A DNA stretch of 32,515 nucleotides from Bacteroidales bacterium (GCA_029219425.1 JAQXTJ010000039.1:1-32515), one strand, 5' to 3'. Positions 16,586-25,144 are shown, counted from the stretch's first letter. Numbers and translations are program-made. Notes: a model not told the origin generated them from the sequence alone.

Positions 16586-17926
16586 ATGATAACAGCAATG
16601 ATAGCTATCTTCGTGATAGGATACATACTGATTGCTTTCGAACATAAACTGGAAATAAACAAAGCCACATTCGCGCTGATGATGTGCTCGGTGCTATGGA
16701 CCATTTATGCTGCATCGGGAATGTCGGCCGATATTTCGACGGCCATAATACACCAGCTTGGCGACACTTGTGAGATTCTAATGTTTCTCATAGGCGCGAT
16801 GACCATAGTGGAGCTTATCGACAAATACGAGGGCTTCAACTTCATCACCAAGTATGTGAAGGCTCGCCGCAAGAAGAAGCTGCTGTGCGCGCTGGTGCTA
16901 ATCACATTCTTCATGTCGGCAGTGCTCGACAACATGACCACTACCATCATCATGGTGATGCTGCTGCGCCGCATGCTGATACGCAAGGACGACCGCTGGC
17001 TGTTTGCCGGTGTGATAGTGATTGCAGCCAACAGTGGCGGTGCCTGGTCGCCTATTGGCGACGTGACAACCATAATGCTGTGGATGAAGAACAATGTGAC
17101 CACAAGCGACCTAATCATCAACCTCTTTATTCCCTGTGTAATCTCAACCTTAGTGCCGCTGTGGATGGCGTGCAGGATGATTAAGGACGATGGTATCACC
17201 CAGGCCACAGTGAAAGTGGCTTCGGCGCCCGACCCGCAGCTTGTGACCGTGAACCAGCGACTGAGCCGACTGGTGCTTATCTCGGGCGTGGCCGGCCTGC
17301 TGTTCGTGCCGGTGTTTAAGACGCTCACAGGCCTGCCTCCATTCATGGGAATGCTGCTCTCGCTTGGCGCGCTGTGGCTGCTCACCGAAATCATTGTGAG
17401 AAAATATCATCTCGACTCTTCGATTGAGGGACGCGTGTCGCAGGTGGTGAAGCACATCGACATGCCCACAATTCTCTTCTTCCTCGGCATCCTTATGGCC
17501 GTAGGCTCACTACAGGAGGCAGGAATACTGAGCAACATGGCACAGTGGCTCGACGACACCATCCATGAGCCATACCTCATCAGCTCTTCTATTGGCGTGC
17601 TGTCGTCGATTATCGATAACGTGCCGCTCGTGGCAGCGTGCATCAACATGTATCCCGTAGTGGATCCGGCCACCCTTGCCACAGCAGCCGATCCGGTCTA
17701 TGAGGCACTCTTTGTGCAGAATGGCCTCTTCTGGCACTTGCTCACGTTCTGTGCAGGAGTGGGTGGCAGCCTGCTCATCATCGGCTCGGCAGCCGGAGTG
17801 GTGGCAATGGGAATCGAGAAAATGCCATTCTGGTGGTATTGCAAGAGGATAACCCACCTTGCCTTTGCAGGCTATTTGGCCGGCATCGCCGCCATTTGGC
17901 TCCAGAGCTTCCTCCTCAGTCTGTAA
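16586..17926 (+). CDS. nhaD: NhaD-type Na+/H+ antiporter
   Basis: A 446-residue polytopic membrane protein of the ion transporter superfamily. Characteristic paired motifs are FFMSAVLDNMTTTIIMVMLL in the first half, IAANSGGAWSPIGDVTTIML after it, and SSIIDNVPLVAACI in the second half. It exchanges cytoplasmic Na+ or Li+ for protons. The start ATG at 16586 gives the expected first membrane helix. The 135-base gap before it is pyrimidine-rich, with only a weak promoter candidate. A clear hairpin follows the gene. Confidence 0.92.
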   Translation: MITAMIAIFVIGYILIAFEHKLEINKATFALMMCSVLWTIYAASGMSADISTAIIHQLGDTCEILMFLIGAMTIVELIDKYEGFNFITKYVKARRKKKLLCALVLITFFMSAVLDNMTTTIIMVMLLRRMLIRKDDRWLFAGVIVIAANSGGAWSPIGDVTTIMLWMKNNVTTSDLIINLFIPCVISTLVPLWMACRMIKDDGITQATVKVASAPDPQLVTVNQRLSRLVLISGVAGLLFVPVFKTLTGLPPFMGMLLSLGALWLLTEIIVRKYHLDSSIEGRVSQVVKHIDMPTILFFLGILMAVGSLQEAGILSNMAQWLDDTIHEPYLISSSIGVLSSIIDNVPLVAACINMYPVVDPATLATAADPVYEALFVQNGLFWHLLTFCAGVGGSLLIIGSAAGVVAMGIEKMPFWWYCKRITHLAFAGYLAGIAAIWLQSFLLSL

Positions 17927-17952
17927 GCACCTCAGTGATGTCAAGATAACGT

Positions 17953-18013
17953 AGAGGGTGTATCACGAATATCATTATTCTGAATTCGGATACACCCTCT
18001 AAAGTGTTTTTCC
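17953..18013 (+). terminator. Intrinsic terminator after nhaD
   Basis: AGAGGGTGTATC at 17953-17964 pairs perfectly with GATACACCCTCT at 17989-18000; CGAAT/ATTCG inside extends the stem. AAAGTGTTTTT follows on the plus strand. It may also act on the opposite strand, where the convergent gene ends at 18088. Confidence 0.8.
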
Positions 18014-18087
18014 CTCTTCCTCCCACGCTCATACCCGGAAGTGAAATTTTCCTATGCAGTATTGTAGGCCTGGGGCTATTGGGAGGA

Positions 18088-20169
18088 TTAGAGCCACTGG
18101 TGCCAGCGGTCGCATGATTGCTTCACGGCACGGCCGGTGGGGGTTTCGGGATAGCGAGCCACTACGGTCTTCAGGTTGAAGAGCATATATTCGGCCTCGG
18201 CACGGGCGGCGCGTGTTGTGAGCATTGCCATTGCTGCTTTCACTTCGCGGTTGAAGGCTGCTTCTGTCGCTTCATAGTCCACTGACATTTCATAGTCATA
18301 CAGTTCGGGAAATGTTCTAAGTGTGTCGGAACCTCCTGCATCGAGTGCCGGCATGAATAGTGATGTGTGGCAGCCTCGCCAGTATTGTGTGAGTGCCCAG
18401 CAATCTTCGAATGAGTTGCGGCGAGCTATGGCATATTTAAGCCGTGCCATTCCGCGCTCATCGGGCGTTTTGCCGTGCTGCATCATCTCCAGGTAGTGTA
18501 GCATGCGGCAGGCGAAGTGGTATTTTGCCCGGAGCGGTGAAGCGATGGAGTCGAAGTCGTGCCAATGACCGGGGAAGGCGCAGAATGGATTGACGTTCAG
18601 GCAGCCCTTCTTGTACACGTTGAGCGTTGACAGGTATTTGAGCGGTACTCGTGATAGATAGACGGCCGCGCGGCCGTAGCATCCATCGCGCAGAGCAAGG
18701 GTTCCAATGATTTCATCGAGATAGGAGGCATCGGTACGGGCATGAAGTCTCAGATGCCTGTAGAGTGGTGTGTCGGCTGCGATTGCGTGCTTCACGTCGA
18801 TGAGCTTCGATGATGTGAGCGAGTTCATCAGTCTGAAAGAAGCGTTGCAGTAGTCAATAGTGTTCTCATATACTCCGCTGTTTCGCATTTCTTCGAGTGT
18901 GATGCTCATCAACTGTGTCTCGGGGACAGGGCGCCAGGTGTCGTCAAACGGCCAATAGGTGTGACGCTGCTTTTCGGCAAAAAAATTGTCGGCATAGCTG
19001 CACAGGAGGATGGCTGTGGCATAATCCTGTTTATGCCACAGTGTGGGAATCCAGTTCATATAGACGATATTCTGAAGCATGCGGTTCCACTCTGTGGCAT
19101 CTTCCGATGTCACATCTATTTTTGCCTCAATCCATTGCAGGTCGGGAAGCAACGAGCCACGTTGGCCGAGAGCGGCATCCACTTTCATTCGGTAGGCACG
19201 GGCGTTGTCGCGGAAGTCGGCCGAAGAGAAGCTCGATTGCAAAGCCCTTGCTATGTGCCGCGATGCTGTGACATAGTCGGAGTGGAACTCACCGGCCTCG
19301 TATGCAAGATAGAACTCCCAGTCGCCGCGGTAATGAGTCTTGCCGCTGCGCAGCACGCTCTGTGCCACCGGCTTTATCGCGCAAAAGCGAGCGGAGTCGG
19401 TGGAACAGTGCTGGATGTGTGCCATCAGCTCGGGGCAGTCGGGATTACGCTCTGCCATATATGCCACGGCATTAGCATGGACTATGGACTTGAAATCGCC
19501 AGCTTTAGCGAAAAACTTGTTGGCCTTATCGGTATAGCCCAGTCGCGACCAGCAACCAGCCACATACTTCATTGCCATACGCTTCAACAGGTTGCTGTCG
19601 GGGAAATCGCGGAAACACTTGTCGTAGCTTTCCACGCACCCGGCATAGTCGCGTGCGGCAAACAGTGCCCTAACGAGTTGCAGTGCGTAGCGGTCCTTAA
19701 GGCGTGAACCTTTATAGGCTTTGCAGGATTCGATGATGTCGGTAAATTCTCCTGTAGTGCCATATCTCGATTCGGGATAATACCACGGCGAAGCTACCTC
19801 TTTGCGCTTGCGCTCCAACTCCTTGGCGGTGAAGAGGAACTGCTCGATCTCACAGTCGTTGGTGTTGCAAATATAGGCAATGAAAAGATTGTCGGGGTCA
19901 CTTTCGGGGTCGTAGTCCTCATAATCATAGAGAACTTTGGAGATGTCGGCAGCGGGAATTTTGGGCGATGTGAGCTGCTGCCACAGCTGCAGATTCTCGC
20001 TGCGCTCAAATGATTTCACGTCGTTGCCATCGGTCTTTGATGTGAAGAACTTTGGCGTTGGGATTACCGGGAAAAACGGGCCGCAAGCCTCAGCTGTGGG
20101 CACGGCTATGATCATAGCTGCCATGCAGCTAATTATTGCTATCGGTAGAGTATATTTTGTCGATTTCAT
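18088..20169 (-). CDS. Large exported protein with conserved ACGPFFP start, unknown function
   Basis: A 693-residue protein. MKSTKYTLPIAIISCMAAMI begins a signal peptide that ends near TAEACGPFFPV; the Cys could be a lipidated residue, but the lipobox is poor. The mature part is alpha-helical with tetratricopeptide-like stretches (YAGCVESYDKCFRDFPDSN, LGYTDKANKFFAKAGDF). The frame is open to 20250, but the ATG at 20169 gives the signal peptide and is preferred. It overlaps the upstream lipoprotein gene by 41 bases in another frame, so the two are likely cotranslated. No enzymatic motif is recognised. Confidence 0.75.
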   Translation of the reverse strand: MKSTKYTLPIAIISCMAAMIIAVPTAEACGPFFPVIPTPKFFTSKTDGNDVKSFERSENLQLWQQLTSPKIPAADISKVLYDYEDYDPESDPDNLFIAYICNTNDCEIEQFLFTAKELERKRKEVASPWYYPESRYGTTGEFTDIIESCKAYKGSRLKDRYALQLVRALFAARDYAGCVESYDKCFRDFPDSNLLKRMAMKYVAGCWSRLGYTDKANKFFAKAGDFKSIVHANAVAYMAERNPDCPELMAHIQHCSTDSARFCAIKPVAQSVLRSGKTHYRGDWEFYLAYEAGEFHSDYVTASRHIARALQSSFSSADFRDNARAYRMKVDAALGQRGSLLPDLQWIEAKIDVTSEDATEWNRMLQNIVYMNWIPTLWHKQDYATAILLCSYADNFFAEKQRHTYWPFDDTWRPVPETQLMSITLEEMRNSGVYENTIDYCNASFRLMNSLTSSKLIDVKHAIAADTPLYRHLRLHARTDASYLDEIIGTLALRDGCYGRAAVYLSRVPLKYLSTLNVYKKGCLNVNPFCAFPGHWHDFDSIASPLRAKYHFACRMLHYLEMMQHGKTPDERGMARLKYAIARRNSFEDCWALTQYWRGCHTSLFMPALDAGGSDTLRTFPELYDYEMSVDYEATEAAFNREVKAAMAMLTTRAARAEAEYMLFNLKTVVARYPETPTGRAVKQSCDRWHQWL

Positions 20170-21205
20170 TAGCAGTGTAATTTGAAAGGTTTTGTTGGTC
20201 GAAATGGAAAATAATGTTGCAGTGTTTACGTCCTGAGAGGTGACGCTCAATAGCCTCCTTCACAGCCTGCACTTCACTGGAGGTGGATTTTTCGGTGCGC
20301 ACTACGTCGCCCTTGCGGATAATCATGCCATTGTGCACCATATCGCAAAGCGCACGGTGGCTGTTTTTACCGGATTTTGCAAATCGTGTGGTGTCGGTCA
20401 CGTTCACCCCATTCATCAGTCCTAAGAATTTTATGTTTCGGAATAGCAGCTGCCACGAATAAGTGGGATAAGCCACATCGAGGTGAAGCTGATAGTCATC
20501 GAGATAGTCAAGGTATTGTTCCACGTCATCGATGTCGATGATGGAGTTTCTGACATTGGGGTCAGAGAAATTGCCGGTGTTGTACACCATGAGCACACCG
20601 TAGTCCACCGGCGGAGCCTTCCGGGAGAGCTGGTGCAGGCGTATGGTTGAGCTAAGCGACCATTTGAGGTCCTTCTGTGCTATCTGCACACGGGCTGAAT
20701 CGCACAGTGCGAAAAACGACTGCTCGGTTGCAGCTGTCCAGTCGCAGTCGAGCTGTAGCCCTTCCACATCAATAAAATCGTTGTAGTTGCACATGCGGCG
20801 CACGCGCTCCACTATATGGCTTGCCAGCTCGCCTTCCTGCCCTTTTGCAGCCTTCAAAGCATCGACAGTGATATACACCACCGGCACTACAAACATTGAA
20901 TTGAGCGAATCAATGGTGACCCGGTAGTTGTTAAGCGACATTCGCATGGATGCATTGGGCACCACGCGCTCAAATGTGCTGCTTGTGTAGCTCGACGCTT
21001 CGGCCGTCACGTCAAACATGCGCAGATAAATTCGGTAAATCTTGTGGCGGTCCATGAAGTTGTAGTCGTTGGGGCTAAGCTCCAGCACAGTCTTCCAGTA
21101 ATACACGCCATTGCACTCAATGTGATTGAAATCGGAGCCATCGTGGGGAGAGCAAGAGCACATTGCAGCAAGAAATAAAAGCAGATAGATAATCGATTGT
21201 CTCAT
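20129..21205 (-). CDS. Probable lipoprotein with TIM-barrel-like domain
   Basis: A 358-residue protein with a lipoprotein signal (MRQSIIYLLLFLAAMCSCS; Cys17 or Cys19). The rest shows alternating strands and helices in the order IYRIYLRMFDVT, VVPVVYITVDAL, VEGLQLDCDWTA, LKWSLSSTIRL, YGVLMVYNTGN, LHLDVAYPTYSW and CNIIFHFDQQN, as in glycosidase-like TIM barrels (it reminds me of DUF3142). Acidic residues in QLDCDWT and HLDVAYP are candidates for an active site, but activity is not shown. It is coupled to the downstream exported protein by a 41-base overlap. Confidence 0.7.
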   Translation of the reverse strand: MRQSIIYLLLFLAAMCSCSPHDGSDFNHIECNGVYYWKTVLELSPNDYNFMDRHKIYRIYLRMFDVTAEASSYTSSTFERVVPNASMRMSLNNYRVTIDSLNSMFVVPVVYITVDALKAAKGQEGELASHIVERVRRMCNYNDFIDVEGLQLDCDWTAATEQSFFALCDSARVQIAQKDLKWSLSSTIRLHQLSRKAPPVDYGVLMVYNTGNFSDPNVRNSIIDIDDVEQYLDYLDDYQLHLDVAYPTYSWQLLFRNIKFLGLMNGVNVTDTTRFAKSGKNSHRALCDMVHNGMIIRKGDVVRTEKSTSSEVQAVKEAIERHLSGRKHCNIIFHFDQQNLSNYTANEIDKIYSTDSNN

Positions 21206-21265
21206 ATTAGACTACAGTACAAAAAAAGGTGGAAATAAGATGTGTTTTATCACTGCAAATATCGC

Positions 21266-21301
21266 AAAAAAATAATGCCCTGCAAAGAGAATTGCCGGGC
21301 A
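21266..21301 (-). terminator. Intrinsic terminator after the LytTR-DUF2233 operon
   Basis: On the minus strand, TGCCCGGCAA (21301-21292) pairs with TTGCAGGGCA (21285-21276), with one mismatch and a 6-base loop. TTATTTTTTTGC follows (T7 at 21272-21266). Confidence 0.75.
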
Positions 21302-21338
21302 CTGTATGAAATGGTGACTATGATGTATGAAATGACGA

Positions 21339-22196
21339 TTATCGCCAGATAATATAGTTGGTGCTTACGGATGGCGATGGTGCTTCCTTGCCATATTCAG
21401 TGCGTTTGCCATTGGCATCCACTGCAAATCCGAAAGCCTCTGACCCCACCAGATAGATGGCATTCGACACTCCCATATCAACAAGCATCTGAGCGAAATC
21501 GTGGAATGAGAGCCTCTCGTGGCTAAGAATCACCACCACATTGCCATTCCACTCGGCGAGAGCCTTACGGAGCGACCGGCCTTTAGGCTTGTTCTCCACC
21601 AACTGGTTTCCCACCACAAGCGGATACTGGCGGAAGAAGTAGCCATTGGCCTCAATGGCTCGCTCTAGGAAAGGCGTGGCATCGGCCACACCTATTGTCG
21701 TTTTGCCGTCGATAATGGCGCAGAAGCCCGATTTGGCTTGCCCCTTGCTCACCAAATTTCCCTTCAAGACGTAGGCGCCCACAATGCCGCCATTATCACC
21801 TCTAATGTCGGCAGCCTGCATTGCCAGCACCACATCAGAGCTTTGCAGCGCGTCGATGCCTATGTGAAGCTGCGGCACGGCATCTCGCGGGGTGAGAATA
21901 GTGATAGGCTCACCGCCAATAATGGTGTCGGTAATTTCCACATAGCCTTTTTTCGCCACAGAGGCAGTATCAGCAGGGGCAGTGGCAACCTGTGTCGCAG
22001 CCAGTTGCTCACTCTCAGCATCATCGGCATCATCACCGCTCCATATCAGTGCAATCACCAAGGCAACAATCGCCACAGTGGCACATGCAGTGGCAATGAA
22101 AAAGAGCCGGCGCGGACGAGCATGAATGCCCCTCCCGCCGTCGGGCGAGATAACCCTAATCTCGTTGTCATCAATGTCAATATTCCTTCTGCTCAT
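21339..22196 (-). CDS. Membrane-anchored DUF2233 (NAGPA-like phosphodiester glycosidase) protein
   Basis: A 285-residue protein. Residues 1-30 are polar and cytoplasmic, a single membrane segment follows (ACATVAIVALVIALIW, about 37-52), then a periplasmic DUF2233-like domain with MQAADIRGDNGGIVGAYVLK, IEANGYFFRQYPLVVGNQLV, RSLRKALAEWNGNVVVILS and a closing STNYIIWR. NAGPA-type members remove GlcNAc from phosphodiesters. The segment that in active members reads like NAINLDGGGSS is here SNAIYLVGSEAFG, so the DGG is absent. Either a divergent or a non-catalytic member is possible. Its start overlaps the LytTR stop by 4 bases. Confidence 0.75.
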   Translation of the reverse strand: MSRRNIDIDDNEIRVISPDGGRGIHARPRRLFFIATACATVAIVALVIALIWSGDDADDAESEQLAATQVATAPADTASVAKKGYVEITDTIIGGEPITILTPRDAVPQLHIGIDALQSSDVVLAMQAADIRGDNGGIVGAYVLKGNLVSKGQAKSGFCAIIDGKTTIGVADATPFLERAIEANGYFFRQYPLVVGNQLVENKPKGRSLRKALAEWNGNVVVILSHERLSFHDFAQMLVDMGVSNAIYLVGSEAFGFAVDANGKRTEYGKEAPSPSVSTNYIIWR

Positions 22197-22558
22197 AGTC
22201 GTTCCTCCTGTTCTAAATATTCCTTCAGCGCTTTCAAGGCTTCGCGCGAAGCAGTAGCCTCATGCTTGAAGGTGCGGCAATCCGAAACAATAAGCTTCTG
22301 CCGGGCCGGGTTGATGTAGGAAATGTATTCGCGGTTGACAATCAATTTCTTGCCGATGCGAATAAACCGGTTGTCGTTGTCGGTGACAAAATCCATCAGC
22401 TTACGCTCAATCTGCCCAAGTTGCAAATTGACGACATACTCCGAGCCGTCGGCCAGTGATACGACCGAGTAGTTTCCGTCGGCAGTGATAATCACCACTG
22501 CCTCGCTCGGAACCCTTATAAGCTCACCCGAAGTGCTGAAAGTTAAACATCTGCCCAT
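22193..22558 (-). CDS. LytTR family DNA-binding regulator (stand-alone domain)
   Basis: A 121-residue protein that is almost only a LytTR domain: a strand VPSEAVVIITADGNYSVVSL, then YVVNLQLGQIERKLMD, DNRFIRIGKKLIVNREYISY and RQKLIVSDCRTFKHEATAS. No receiver or membrane domain is present, so it cannot be a normal response regulator. LytTR proteins bind direct repeats near promoters. It is the first gene of a two-gene unit and overlaps the DUF2233 gene by 4 bases, which suggests that the membrane protein senses or controls the same process. Confidence 0.85.
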   Translation of the reverse strand: MGRCLTFSTSGELIRVPSEAVVIITADGNYSVVSLADGSEYVVNLQLGQIERKLMDFVTDNDNRFIRIGKKLIVNREYISYINPARQKLIVSDCRTFKHEATASREALKALKEYLEQEERL

Positions 22559-22581
22559 TCTTCACAACGCATATTCTTGTG

Positions 22582-22589
22582 CAAAATTA
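22582..22589 (-). promoter_or_regulatory. TAnnTTTG element upstream of the LytTR gene
   Basis: TAATTTTG on the minus strand, 24 bases before the start codon at 22558. The -33 element is not clear. Confidence 0.4.
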
Positions 22590-22692
22590 GCTAAAATCCG
22601 TGAGATTCCACATCAGGAATTGCAAAATTCTGTTATGGGATGGAGCTGTGCCCTGATACATTCAGGTGGATATGGCGATGGCTCCGTTGTGG

Positions 22693-23574
22693 TCAGAAAG
22701 CGAGGATGAGACCCGCAGAGAGGGAGCGGAACTCCAGCCCGGTCGATGACCTGAGCACATGGCAGGGACTGTATTTCACATAGAAGCCCAGCCAGGAGTA
22801 GTTGATTGAGGCAAGGAAGTCGCAAGTTATCACGTTCTGACGAATGTTGTCCGATGATTGCTCGTGCTTTCCCTGGGCGTTGTGATATCGGGTGAGAAGG
22901 CTGGCGTGGGAGTTGATGCTGAGGATTGCGCCGGCATTGAGCCAGAAGTCGCGGTAGAGCCGCTGCTGGTAGATTGCAGGGACGAGCCAGGAGAACGTCT
23001 TGATGCGCGACAGCGGCTTCGACACCTCCTCGCCATAGGTGGATATGGAGATTGCGCCGTTGTCGGCCTGGGAGAAGCGCAGGTTCTCGTCGAGGCGGTA
23101 GTTGCGCCAGTCGATGCCAATGCCTATCGAGAGCCGGCTGTTGGGGGTGAAGCGGTGCTCAAAGGCAATGGCATTGAGGAGCATGATCTCCCACGAAGTG
23201 CGCATCTTGCTGCTGATGCCCGGAACCGAAACGCCGCCAAAAGCCAGACCGCCCACGATGCAGGCACTGTGGGGATATTTGGACGTGGGTTTTGCGCGGC
23301 GGCTGAATGGGAGGGTGAGTCGCCAGTTGTTGCTCTGCTGCGAGGTGTGCACGGTGGCGTCGGGGCTGAATTGCGACTGGTAGGAGTAGGAGAACCCGGG
23401 CTCGTCGTCCTTTCCGGTCACGGTTACGGTAACGCCCTGTGAGTTCTCGGTGAGGACTAAGCGGTGAGCGCCCTCAATCACCCTTATGGTGTCGGTGGGA
23501 ATAGAGTCGTAGGCCGACTCGGTTGCTGCTGCGGTGAGAGCTGTGGAAGCGAGGAGGATAAAAAGACATTTCAT
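22693..23574 (-). CDS. Outer-membrane beta-barrel-type protein, copy 2
   Basis: A 293-residue exported protein with a signal peptide (MKCLFILLASTALTAAATES). The N-terminal periplasmic segment (DTIRVIEGAHRLVLTENSQG) is followed by amphipathic strands ending in an aromatic-rich closing region (LGFYVKYSPCHVLRSSTGLE) and a terminal Phe, as in small outer-membrane beta-barrels. It is a paralogue of the gene at 23626-24504: both share the DT-V-x-HR start, the R-SYG/YA-strand region and the YVKYxPCxVL end. It is the last gene of the sigma-factor operon. Function unknown. Confidence 0.75.
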   Translation of the reverse strand: MKCLFILLASTALTAAATESAYDSIPTDTIRVIEGAHRLVLTENSQGVTVTVTGKDDEPGFSYSYQSQFSPDATVHTSQQSNNWRLTLPFSRRAKPTSKYPHSACIVGGLAFGGVSVPGISSKMRTSWEIMLLNAIAFEHRFTPNSRLSIGIGIDWRNYRLDENLRFSQADNGAISISTYGEEVSKPLSRIKTFSWLVPAIYQQRLYRDFWLNAGAILSINSHASLLTRYHNAQGKHEQSSDNIRQNVITCDFLASINYSWLGFYVKYSPCHVLRSSTGLEFRSLSAGLILAF

Positions 23575-23575
23575 T

Positions 23576-23617
23576 GAGTTAGGAGTTATTAGTTAGGAGT
23601 GAGGAGTTATTTGTTAA
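23576..23617. repeat. Heptanucleotide tandem repeat (GAGTTAG-like)
   Basis: Six 7-base units in register: GAGTTAG, GAGTTAT, TAGTTAG, GAGTGAG, GAGTTAT, TTGTTAA. They fill most of the 51-base gap between the two beta-barrel genes. Confidence 0.7.
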
Positions 23618-23625
23618 TACATTAT

Positions 23626-24504
23626 TTACAGGCCTACGGAGAACCCTATGGAGAAAGAGCGGAACTCTGGGAGGTTGCCGGCCTTGAGCACTCGGCAGGG
23701 ATTGTACTTCACATAGAGTCCTATTTCGCTGAATTGGACTGCCGCCATAAGGTCGAGGCTCACTTTGTGCTGGCCTATTCCGCCCACGCACCAGCGAATC
23801 TCTTTATCGCCCTCGCGGTAGCGGGTGAGGGCTGTGCCGTGCACATTGAAGCACAGCACCGCGCCGGCCGACAGAGAGAAGTCGCCCCAGTCCTTGCGGA
23901 GCAGCAGAGGCACGTCGAGGTAGAAGCTTTTTATGCGCGAGAGGTGGCTGTAGGTGTCGGCAGCGTAGGTGCCCAGGGTGAGCCGGCCGTCGGCATCCTT
24001 GGTGAAGCAGCGGTCGGAGTTGAGGCGGTAGTTCTTCCAGCCAAAGCCCACTCCCGAGGTGATGCGCCACGAGTGAGGGAAGAACACCGATAGCGAAACG
24101 GGGCACAGCAGTCCAAGCTCGGCCGAGCTGCCCATATTGCACACATCGCCGGCGCCGCACATGTTCATAAAGCCATAGTGCATTCCCAGTGCCGAGAACC
24201 ACTCCACGCTTGGCTTTGAGGCAGTCTTCTGCTCCTTGCCGGTGAGTGAGGAGATGAATGGAATGTTGAGGTTGTCGTCGTCGTCGCCATCGGCTTTTGG
24301 CGTCTGTTTTGCCGAGTAGCGGTAGAGGAAGCTGTCGTTGGAGCCGCTGCCCTGCACCTCCACGCCCATTGAGCCACCGGGCTGCTCGGTGATGATGATG
24401 CGGTGAGGGTGCTCCACCATCACCACGGTGTCGGCTGTTGTGCTTTGTGCAGAAGCGGCCACAGCCATAAAGCAAAGGATAAATAATGATAATTGACGTT
24501 TCAT
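23626..24504 (-). CDS. Outer-membrane beta-barrel-type protein, copy 1
   Basis: A 292-residue exported protein with a signal peptide (MKRQLSLFILCFMAVAASAQ). An N-terminal segment (DTVVMVEHPHRIIITEQPGG) precedes a set of amphipathic strands such as WFSALGMHYGFMNMCG, SWRITSGVGFGWKNYRL and LGLYVKYNPCRVLKAG-like closing strands. This is the pattern of a small outer-membrane barrel. It is related along its length to the next gene downstream, indicating tandem duplication with substantial divergence. It follows the small exported protein gene by 30 bases. Confidence 0.75.
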   Translation of the reverse strand: MKRQLSLFILCFMAVAASAQSTTADTVVMVEHPHRIIITEQPGGSMGVEVQGSGSNDSFLYRYSAKQTPKADGDDDDNLNIPFISSLTGKEQKTASKPSVEWFSALGMHYGFMNMCGAGDVCNMGSSAELGLLCPVSLSVFFPHSWRITSGVGFGWKNYRLNSDRCFTKDADGRLTLGTYAADTYSHLSRIKSFYLDVPLLLRKDWGDFSLSAGAVLCFNVHGTALTRYREGDKEIRWCVGGIGQHKVSLDLMAAVQFSEIGLYVKYNPCRVLKAGNLPEFRSFSIGFSVGL

Positions 24505-24534
24505 TTTCTTCGATAATTATGTGGGTTGGATTAT

Positions 24535-24990
24535 TCATTTCTTTTTTATGAGCTTGTTCACTTGGTCGGGCGACGCCTCGCCGGCCATATACACCACCAC
24601 AATGCGGGCCGGGCCATTGCAGCCGTTAGCGGCATCCTTGTTCACATAGAAGATGTAGCGGTTGTTGTTGTTGCGGCGAGGCAAGTTGAACGAGCCAAAG
24701 CGTAAGCGTCCACCGCGATACACTGTTTCCTTGGAGATTGCGGTGAGGCCATCCTTGAGCACCAGATGCTCAATCTCGGAGCAAGTGGCAGAGTCGGCCG
24801 ATAGGGCGAGACTGCGGTAGAGAGAGAGGTTGAATTTCTCCACTGCGTTGCCGGCGACATAGGTGGCGACGGTGCCCGGGAGCTTTGCGTAACGGCCGTC
24901 GAACACATTTGCCACGTTTAGCCCTTTCTGTGCGGCTACGGGTAGTGCTGCTGCTATAATAAGTGCTGATATTAACAAAAACTTCTTCAT
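24535..24990 (-). CDS. Small exported protein (possibly DUF6108-like)
   Basis: A 151-residue exported protein from MKKFLLISALIIAAALPVAAQ, a clear signal peptide. An in-frame start at 25014 would add eight residues before the signal peptide and is not used. The mature part has strands and helices (VATYVAGNAVEKFNLSLYRS ... RYIFYVNKD ... ARIVVVYMAG) and ends in lysines. Similar small secreted proteins accompany ECF sigma/anti-sigma pairs in Bacteroides; I think of DUF6108 or DUF4252 but cannot confirm either. The gap to the anti-sigma gene contains heptanucleotide repeats. Confidence 0.7.
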   Translation of the reverse strand: MKKFLLISALIIAAALPVAAQKGLNVANVFDGRYAKLPGTVATYVAGNAVEKFNLSLYRSLALSADSATCSEIEHLVLKDGLTAISKETVYRGGRLRFGSFNLPRRNNNNRYIFYVNKDAANGCNGPARIVVVYMAGEASPDQVNKLIKKK

Positions 24991-25021
24991 AATATTTTCT
25001 GGGCTTTGGGTCATTGGCCTT

Positions 25022-25063
25022 GAGCTGTGAGCTGTGAGCTTTGAGCCTTGAGCTGTGAGCTGT
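25022..25063. repeat. Heptanucleotide tandem repeat (GAGCTGT-like)
   Basis: Units in register: GAGCTGT, GAGCTGT, GAGCTTT, GAGCCTT, GAGCTGT, GAGCTGT. It lies between the anti-sigma gene and the small exported protein gene. Confidence 0.75.
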
Positions 25064-25116
25064 GGACCTTTGGCTTCATGTGTGATTAATAATTTTTTAT
25101 GTTACTTCGGTTTTTT

Positions 25117-25144
25117 GCTCAAAGCCCAAAGCTCAAAGCTCGTA
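25117..25144. repeat. Heptanucleotide repeat in inverse orientation (GCTCAAA)
   Basis: GCTCAAA, GCCCAAA, GCTCAAA, GCTCGTA. The unit is the complement of TTTGAGC in the array at 25022-25063, so the two arrays could fold on each other in the transcript (loop of about 53 bases). Confidence 0.65.
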
